From DATKCA01 sp035544675 (GTDB taxonomy: Bacteria; Acidobacteriota; Thermoanaerobaculia; Gp7-AA8), in assembly GCA_035544675.1 (NCBI GenBank), contig DATKCA010000102.1:1-10430 (forward strand): 10,430 nucleotides of DNA, given 5' to 3'. Of the stretch, positions 7,507 through 10,430 are shown in pieces. The notes under the pieces are model-generated. The model made no database searches. It saw only the letters and a program-made list of their open reading frames with translations, and was not told the origin of the DNA. Position numbers and translations under genes: made by a program. Each line of letters starts with the position of its first letter. Position 1 is the first letter of the stretch.

Positions 7507-7719
7507 GAGGAACGTGTCGCGTACTCTCTGCACCTTCGCGCGAGACGACCGGCGACGCCTGCGGCAGCGTCGGGATGTCGCCTCCTCCGAGGTTGACAGT
7601 CGGCTGGTCTGCGGCAGACATCGCCGCCCGCTTCGCGCCAGCCCCGAAAGCGTTCCGGCGAAGACCTCGGCGGTGTCGTAGCGGGCTTCCGGTCCTTCTC
7701 GAGCGCCTTGAAGATCACC
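7507..7719 (-). pseudogene. Internal fragment of the kinase gene (duplicate of 9179-9393)
   Basis: This 213-bp stretch is almost identical to 9179-9393 inside the intact kinase gene, in the same orientation. By eye it differs by two substitutions and two single-base deletions (near 7623 and 7687). It corresponds to kinase residues of about 288-359, the end of the kinase lobe and the start of the linker. The deletions break the frame and there is no start, so it cannot encode the domain. Its left edge abuts the degenerate end of the heptamer array; its right edge lies about 45 bp from the reverse-transcriptase stub. It is either the remains of a second diversified kinase gene downstream of the reverse transcriptase or a piece moved by recombination. 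Confidence 0.85.
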
Positions 7720-7764
7720 AAGCCTCTGTCCGTCGTGCGGCGGAAGGGCGCCAGGGCTCTCGCC
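7720..7764. other. Unassigned 45-bp junction between RT stub and kinase fragment
   Basis: This short segment matches neither the intact kinase gene nor a recognisable reverse-transcriptase sequence. The reading frame of the stub stays open across it, but the peptide (GESPGALPPHDGQRL) shows no family likeness. The deletion breakpoint that removed the reverse transcriptase should lie in or beside it. Confidence 0.4.
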
Positions 7765-7815
7765 CGCGCGCCAGGCCCTGTGCAGATTCGCAAACGAAAA
7801 GAGCTCCGGCGTCAC
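7765..7815 (-). pseudogene. N-terminal stub of a DGR-type reverse transcriptase (truncated)
   Basis: Immediately after the template repeat on the minus strand, GTG 7815-7813 opens a frame reading MTPELFSFANLHRAWRA. DGR reverse transcriptases commonly begin with a W/F-x-N-L-x-x-A-x-R pattern followed by a basic G-K-R segment, and their gene normally lies directly 3' of the TR. Both the motif and the position fit. The GKR segment and all seven polymerase motifs, including the catalytic DD, are absent: the sequence becomes unrelated after about 17 residues and then enters the duplicated kinase fragment. The stub is too short for a firm family call on its own; context carries much of the weight. 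The GTG start is uncertain; an in-frame ATG at 7887 lies inside the TR. Confidence 0.55.
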
Positions 7816-7816
7816 G

Positions 7817-7921
7817 CTCCGGACCCCGCACACACAAGGCACGTTTGTTGTTGGTGTTGCCGAGGTGATTGGAGTTGCGGTTGCCATTGTCGAGATTCAG
7901 GTTGAACGCCGACGACGAACC
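7817..7921 (-). repeat. DGR template repeat (TR)
   Basis: This 105-bp sequence, read on the minus strand, matches the 3' end of the kinase gene (8496-8597). It is rich in AAC and AAT codons (about 25 adenines). Against the variable repeat there are 11 substitutions: A to C, T or G at ten sites, plus one G to C, and one missing AAC-type codon. About 10 of 23 aligned adenines are changed, against 1 of some 79 other bases. The final 27 nt (from CGTGCC through CCGGAG) are identical and GC-rich, then the copies diverge at once; this is the arrangement expected of IMH* and IMH. It lies in the intergenic space after avd and would be part of the non-coding template RNA. Confidence 0.92.
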
Positions 7922-7939
7922 GTTCGGCTCTCCACTTCT

Positions 7940-7957
7940 CCGGTGCCCAAGCACCGG
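7940..7957 (-). other. Hairpin in the TR leader, 18 bp from the TR edge
   Basis: CCGGTGC (7940-7946) pairs perfectly with GCACCGG (7951-7957) around a 4-nt loop. It is in the 125-nt spacer between the avd stop and the TR, a part expected to be transcribed with the template RNA. It may help fold that RNA or protect its 5' side. The rest of the spacer (7958-8046) shows only short C-rich and G-rich runs and no gene. Confidence 0.45.
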
Positions 7958-8046
7958 CCACCGCGGTCCCATCCCGGGGGGTAGGACCCGCTGCATCGCT
8001 ATGCCCGGGGGGCGGGAGAGCCGCAGTCTGATGCATCTGAGCACGC

Positions 8047-8438
8047 TCACGCTCTCCCGGCCGGCGGCCGTGGCGGGCGTGATTCAGGCTCCTTTCCGGG
8101 AAGGCTCCTGAGCCATCCCTCGTTCTGCCTGGCGATGTTGAGGGCCTCGTTGGCGCAGTACTGGTACGCGGTGAGGCCGCTGAGTGCGCGCGTTTCCTTG
8201 GCGATGCGGATCAGAACCAGCAGCTCTTCGACTTCGATCCGAAGTTGTTCGAGCTCACCGGGCCGATCGATGCTTTGATTGGCTCGAATGATCCGCTTGA
8301 CGATGCCGCGCGCGCTGTTCCGCAGATCATGGCCGATCGTATATTTGTGATGCCTCGAGAAGCCACGAACCGCCTGCTCGATCCAAACAAGCAGATCGAA
8401 CGCTTACGGTAGATCGGAAGGTGTTCGTATTGAGCCAT
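8047..8438 (-). pseudogene. avd: Avd-like four-helix-bundle DGR accessory protein, frameshifted
   Basis: From ATG 8438 the minus strand reads MAQYEHLPIYRK, then one base is missing at about 8401-8403. In the next frame the protein resumes as FDLLVWIEQAVRGFSRHHKY and continues to TGA 8049-8047. It includes TIGHDLRNSARG, IVKRIIRANQ, RPGELEQLRIEVEELLVLIR, IAKETRALSGL and ARQNEGWLRSLPG. With the base restored it is 130 aa, as expected for Avd (about 120-130 aa), the basic pentameric helper that binds the reverse transcriptase and template RNA. The order kinase-VR, avd, TR is the classic DGR order. The downstream frame has TAA just before the break and no good start after it, so the gene is broken as it stands. 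A sequencing or assembly error at this one base cannot be excluded. The start is 51 nt after the kinase stop. Confidence 0.85.
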
Positions 8439-8460
8439 GGCACTATCTCAATCTAATAAC

Positions 8461-8482
8461 CAAAGAATCAAAGAATCAAAGG
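8461..8482. repeat. Short direct repeat just 3' of the variable repeat
   Basis: CAAAGAAT occurs twice in tandem (8461-8468, 8469-8476), followed by a partial CAAAGG. It lies in the 51-bp gap between the kinase stop and the avd start, about 15 bp past the end of the VR. The gap is AT-rich against GC-rich surroundings. No hairpin of the kind described after some VRs is evident. Confidence 0.5.
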
Positions 8483-8489
8483 ACCCACA

Positions 8490-10253
8490 TCACCTCTCCG
8501 GACCCCGCACACACAAGGCACGTTGGTAGGTGGCGGCGAGGAGATTGGAGTTGCGGCCGCCATAGTCGAGATACAGGGTGAACGCCGACGACGAACCGGA
8601 TTTTGTGGAACTCCACGCCACATAACAGGAAGGCTCGATCGGGATGCGCAGCTTGACCGGATACCTGCTGGAGCATGGCACAGACCGCGGTGAAGCGGAA
8701 CTCTCGTAGATCGCCGCCAATTCATCGATGGCCGGAAGCCGCCAGTCGCTGTGACCGCCGGTCGTCAATGAGCGACAATAGCTGTCCGCCCCGTTCCAGT
8801 CGATGTTGGAGCCGTTGTCGCGCCTGGCCCACATCAAGCCGGTGCGACTGTCGACGACCACATCGGCCAAGCGCGACATCGTCCCGGCGATCGAGGCGCT
8901 CGATGTTTGGGTCGATGGTTGCGTCGAAGCGTCCGGCTCTCGGTTCCGCAGGATCATCCACCCCGCGGATCCGAGCAGGACGGCAACGAGAGTCGCCGCG
9001 GCGGGGAAAAGGATTCGGCGTCGGCGGCGGCCCGCCCGCTCGGTTTCACGCTGTCCGTCCGCAAGCGCCACGGGTGCGGGTGAGGCGCCAACGCCAACCC
9101 CGCCTGGCGGCTGGGTCGCCTGCTCGGGTGCGGCAGCAGCGGGGGGCACGTCAGGCCTGGTGTTCGTCCCTTTCGGCGGAGGAACGTGTCGCGTACTCTC
9201 TGCACCTTCGCGCGAGACGACCGGCGGCGCCTGCGGCAGCGTCGGGATCTCGCCTCCTCCGAGGTTGACAGTCGGCTGGTCTGCGGCAGACACTCGCCGC
9301 CCGCTTCGCGCCAGCCCCGAAAGCGTTCCGGCGAAGACCTCGGCGGTGTCGTAGCGGGCCTTCCGGTCCTTCTCGAGCGCCTTGAAGATCACCGATTGGA
9401 GCTCAGGCGCGAGGTCCTGCGCCATCCGCTCGGGCGGCAGCGGCGGGGGCGGCTCCTTGGCCTGCTTGATCATGTATTCGTGCGGCGTGCTGGCGAGGAA
9501 TGGCGCCTTACCCGCCAGCATCTCGTACATCACGAGAGCGAACGAGTAGAGGTCGGCGCGGCCGTCGATCCGCTCTCCCTCCGGAAGGAATCCGATGTGC
9601 TCCGGAGAGGCGTACTTCAGCTTTCCGATGAACATTCCCGTGCCGGTCATCGTCATGCCGCTCTCGGTCCCCTGTTTGGCGATGCCGAGGTCGATGATCT
9701 TGACCAGCGGCTCGCCGCGCTCGTCGCGGGTGATCATGATGTTGTCGGGACTGATGTCTCGATGAACGAAACCGGCGCGATGAATCGCCTCGAGCCCCTC
9801 GAGCGCCTGGATGGAGATGCGGATCACCTCTCCGGGAGGCAGCGCCCCACGCTCGCGGATGATCTGCCCCAGGTCCTGCCCCTCGATGTACTCCCACACC
9901 ATGTAGTAGGAGCCGTCGGGGAGGCCGGAAAACTGATAGAGCGTGGCCACGTTGCGGTGCTGGATCTTCCGCGCCACCCGCGCTTCACGAACGAACCGTT
10001 CCCCCAGCGTGGCGTCGGAGGCGAGATTCGGCCGCATCACCTTCACGACGCAATCGGTGTCGAGGTGAATGTGATGGGCCTTGTAAACCTCTCCCATGCC
10101 GCCGCGCCCGAGTTTTCGGATGAGCCGGTAATCACCGCCGAGAGGCTTGTTCCAGTACTCGCGCAGAAAGTCGGTGACCGCGTCGCCGCAGCCGGGACAG
10201 TTCTGATAATCCGACTGCAGCGGTTTCCCGCAGGACAGGCAGGAGAAGTCCAT
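8490..10253 (-). CDS. Transmembrane Ser/Thr protein kinase with C-terminal DUF1566 domain; DGR target protein
   Basis: The 587-aa protein starts at ATG 10253; the frame is open farther upstream but shows no kinase-like sequence there. A zinc ribbon comes first (C5-x2-C8 and C19-x2-C22). The Hanks-type kinase domain spans about 43-315: glycine loop GRGGMGEVY (49-57), Lys71, catalytic loop HRDISPDN (164-171, Asp166), metal-binding DLG (188-190), SPEH (216-219) and Asp234. A Pro/Ala-rich linker (320-405) ends in an Arg cluster (409-413) before one membrane helix (about 414-435). The outer part (about 461-587) is DUF1566-like, a C-type-lectin-type fold: TGLMWAR, WNGADSYC, SDWRLPAIDEL, AWSST and CVRG. 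Its last 35 residues are the variable repeat. Inferred role: a surface sensor whose diversified binding site signals through the cytoplasmic kinase. The catalytic loop has Ser168 where most kinases have Lys. The ligand and substrates are unknown. The gene precedes avd. Confidence 0.92.
   Translation of the reverse strand: MDFSCLSCGKPLQSDYQNCPGCGDAVTDFLREYWNKPLGGDYRLIRKLGRGGMGEVYKAHHIHLDTDCVVKVMRPNLASDATLGERFVREARVARKIQHRNVATLYQFSGLPDGSYYMVWEYIEGQDLGQIIRERGALPPGEVIRISIQALEGLEAIHRAGFVHRDISPDNIMITRDERGEPLVKIIDLGIAKQGTESGMTMTGTGMFIGKLKYASPEHIGFLPEGERIDGRADLYSFALVMYEMLAGKAPFLASTPHEYMIKQAKEPPPPLPPERMAQDLAPELQSVIFKALEKDRKARYDTAEVFAGTLSGLARSGRRVSAADQPTVNLGGGEIPTLPQAPPVVSREGAESTRHVPPPKGTNTRPDVPPAAAAPEQATQPPGGVGVGASPAPVALADGQRETERAGRRRRRILFPAAATLVAVLLGSAGWMILRNREPDASTQPSTQTSSASIAGTMSRLADVVVDSRTGLMWARRDNGSNIDWNGADSYCRSLTTGGHSDWRLPAIDELAAIYESSASPRSVPCSSRYPVKLRIPIEPSCYVAWSSTKSGSSSAFTLYLDYGGRNSNLLAATYQRALCVRGPER
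8496..8597 (-). repeat. DGR variable repeat (VR) in the kinase C-terminus
   Basis: The 102-bp VR encodes residues Gly553 to Glu586 and ends 3 bp before the stop codon. Substitutions relative to the TR change Asn to Thr559, Tyr561, Tyr564, Gly566, Ala574 and Tyr576, His to Leu571, Lys to Gln577, and (the only non-adenine change) Gly to Ala573. One AAC codon of the TR has no counterpart near residue 576. The N-S-N codons 568-570 are unchanged although adenine-rich. The invariant end (CGTGCC to CCGGAG) is the probable IMH; past it VR continues AGGTGA whereas TR continues CGTGACG. Confidence 0.92.
9179..9393 (-). repeat. Parent copy of the 213-bp duplicated kinase segment
   Basis: This segment lies inside the intact kinase gene (residues of about 288-359) and is the counterpart of the broken copy at 7507-7719. 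The pair forms a direct repeat about 1.7 kb apart that brackets the VR, avd and TR. Recombination between the copies would delete those parts. Confidence 0.85.
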
Positions 10254-10269
10254 CGATCGACACTCGCGA

Positions 10270-10282
10270 TTCCAATTTGGAA
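10270..10282. promoter_or_regulatory. Perfect palindrome at the kinase promoter (candidate operator)
   Basis: TTCCAA-T-TTGGAA is a perfect inverted repeat with one central base. It lies 17 bp upstream of the kinase ATG and just downstream of the candidate -10, where a bound repressor would block transcription. No regulator is identified. Confidence 0.35.
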
Positions 10283-10289
10283 GGGATCG

Positions 10290-10298
10290 AGGATAGCA
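10290..10298 (-). promoter_or_regulatory. Candidate extended -10 promoter of the kinase/DGR unit
   Basis: On the minus strand TGCTATCCT gives an extended -10 (TGn) with TATCCT matching TATAAT at 4 of 6. No convincing -35 is seen, which an extended -10 can tolerate. Transcription would start near 10283, leaving a leader of about 30 nt. Confidence 0.3.
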
Positions 10299-10430
10299 GA
10301 ATCTCGAACATTGGCGGGCGACGGCTTTCAGGTAAAGGACGCGCGTGAGTCGGAGGTGATCGGAATCGAAGATGTTCCCGTTCGCGTGGTCACGGCACAC
10401 GTCCATGACCACGGCCAGGTAAAGAAGTCC

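Larger units (their letters stand above)
7765..10253 (-). mobile_element. Decayed diversity-generating retroelement cassette
   Basis: The parts lie on one strand in the canonical order: target gene with VR at its 3' end, avd, TR, then a reverse-transcriptase start. The adenine-biased TR/VR difference shows that mutagenic homing took place in this lineage. Two lesions mark decay: a one-base frameshift in avd, and loss of the reverse transcriptase beyond about 17 residues. Unless a reverse transcriptase and an Avd act in trans from elsewhere, the VR should now be fixed. No phage or transposon genes flank it in this window. Confidence 0.8.
10254..10430. other. Leader of the kinase gene; no supported gene
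   Basis: The kinase frame remains open to the window edge, giving LLYLAVVMDVCRDHANGN and further residues, but nothing there belongs to the kinase. The piece YLAVVMDV recalls the start of an IS3-type integrase core strand, yet the conserved S-R-R-x-V-G-W continuation is missing, so only a remnant or chance match is possible. A promoter-like and a palindromic sequence are listed separately. Confidence 0.3.

Noticed and set aside
8211..8438. Stand-alone 75-aa protein on the minus strand
   Set aside because: Only its first 12 residues are meaningful; after them it is the wrong frame of avd. The true protein continues in the next frame to 8047.
7817..8597. Ordinary duplication of the kinase C-terminus followed by random drift
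   Set aside because: Ten of eleven substitutions on adenines of one copy, a fixed 3' block, and an avd-like gene between the copies are not expected from random drift.
10254..10412. Extended kinase start, or an IS3-type transposase fragment (YLAVVMDV)
   Set aside because: The extra 53 residues show no domain, and the zinc ribbon right after ATG 10253 is the natural N-terminus. The transposase likeness stops after about eight residues.

Overview
The window is high-GC bacterial chromosome with two units converging on a short, repeat-rich boundary. The taxon cannot be fixed from this sequence alone. High GC, an argR-led arginine cluster and a zinc-ribbon Hanks-type kinase fused to a DUF1566 domain would suit Acidobacteriota or a neighbouring soil/sediment lineage, but that is inference.

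Plus strand, 1-7394. The last 44 codons of a MutS-family protein are followed by a tightly packed arginine operon, argR-argC-argB-argD-argG-argH-argJ. Every junction from argC onward overlaps by 4 or 14 nt, and argD and argH start with TTG. Two ARG boxes lie over the argR promoter and start codon, which implies autorepression of the operon by arginine-bound ArgR. The genes cover the cyclic (ArgJ) route from N-acetylglutamate to N-acetylornithine and ornithine, then citrulline to arginine. No ornithine carbamoyltransferase gene is present, so that step must be encoded elsewhere.

Boundary, 7395-7719. A perfect 8-bp stem-loop sits just after argJ. It leads into about 13 tandem heptamers (YCGGNAA). 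These abut a 213-bp internal fragment of the kinase gene found farther right.

Minus strand, 7720-10253, read right to left. This is a diversity-generating retroelement (DGR) that looks decayed: a membrane-spanning Ser/Thr kinase whose extracellular C-terminal DUF1566 (C-type-lectin-like) domain carries the variable repeat (VR, 8496-8597); an avd-type four-helix-bundle accessory gene with a one-base frameshift (8047-8438); the template repeat (TR, 7817-7921); and only a short N-terminal stub of what is probably the reverse transcriptase (about 7765-7815). TR and VR differ by 11 substitutions, and 10 of them fall on template adenines, the signature of DGR adenine mutagenesis. The body of the reverse transcriptase is missing and its place is taken by the kinase fragment and the heptamer array.

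The main interest is therefore a receptor-kinase whose sensor tip was once diversified by retroelement mutagenesis and now appears frozen unless a reverse transcriptase acts in trans.
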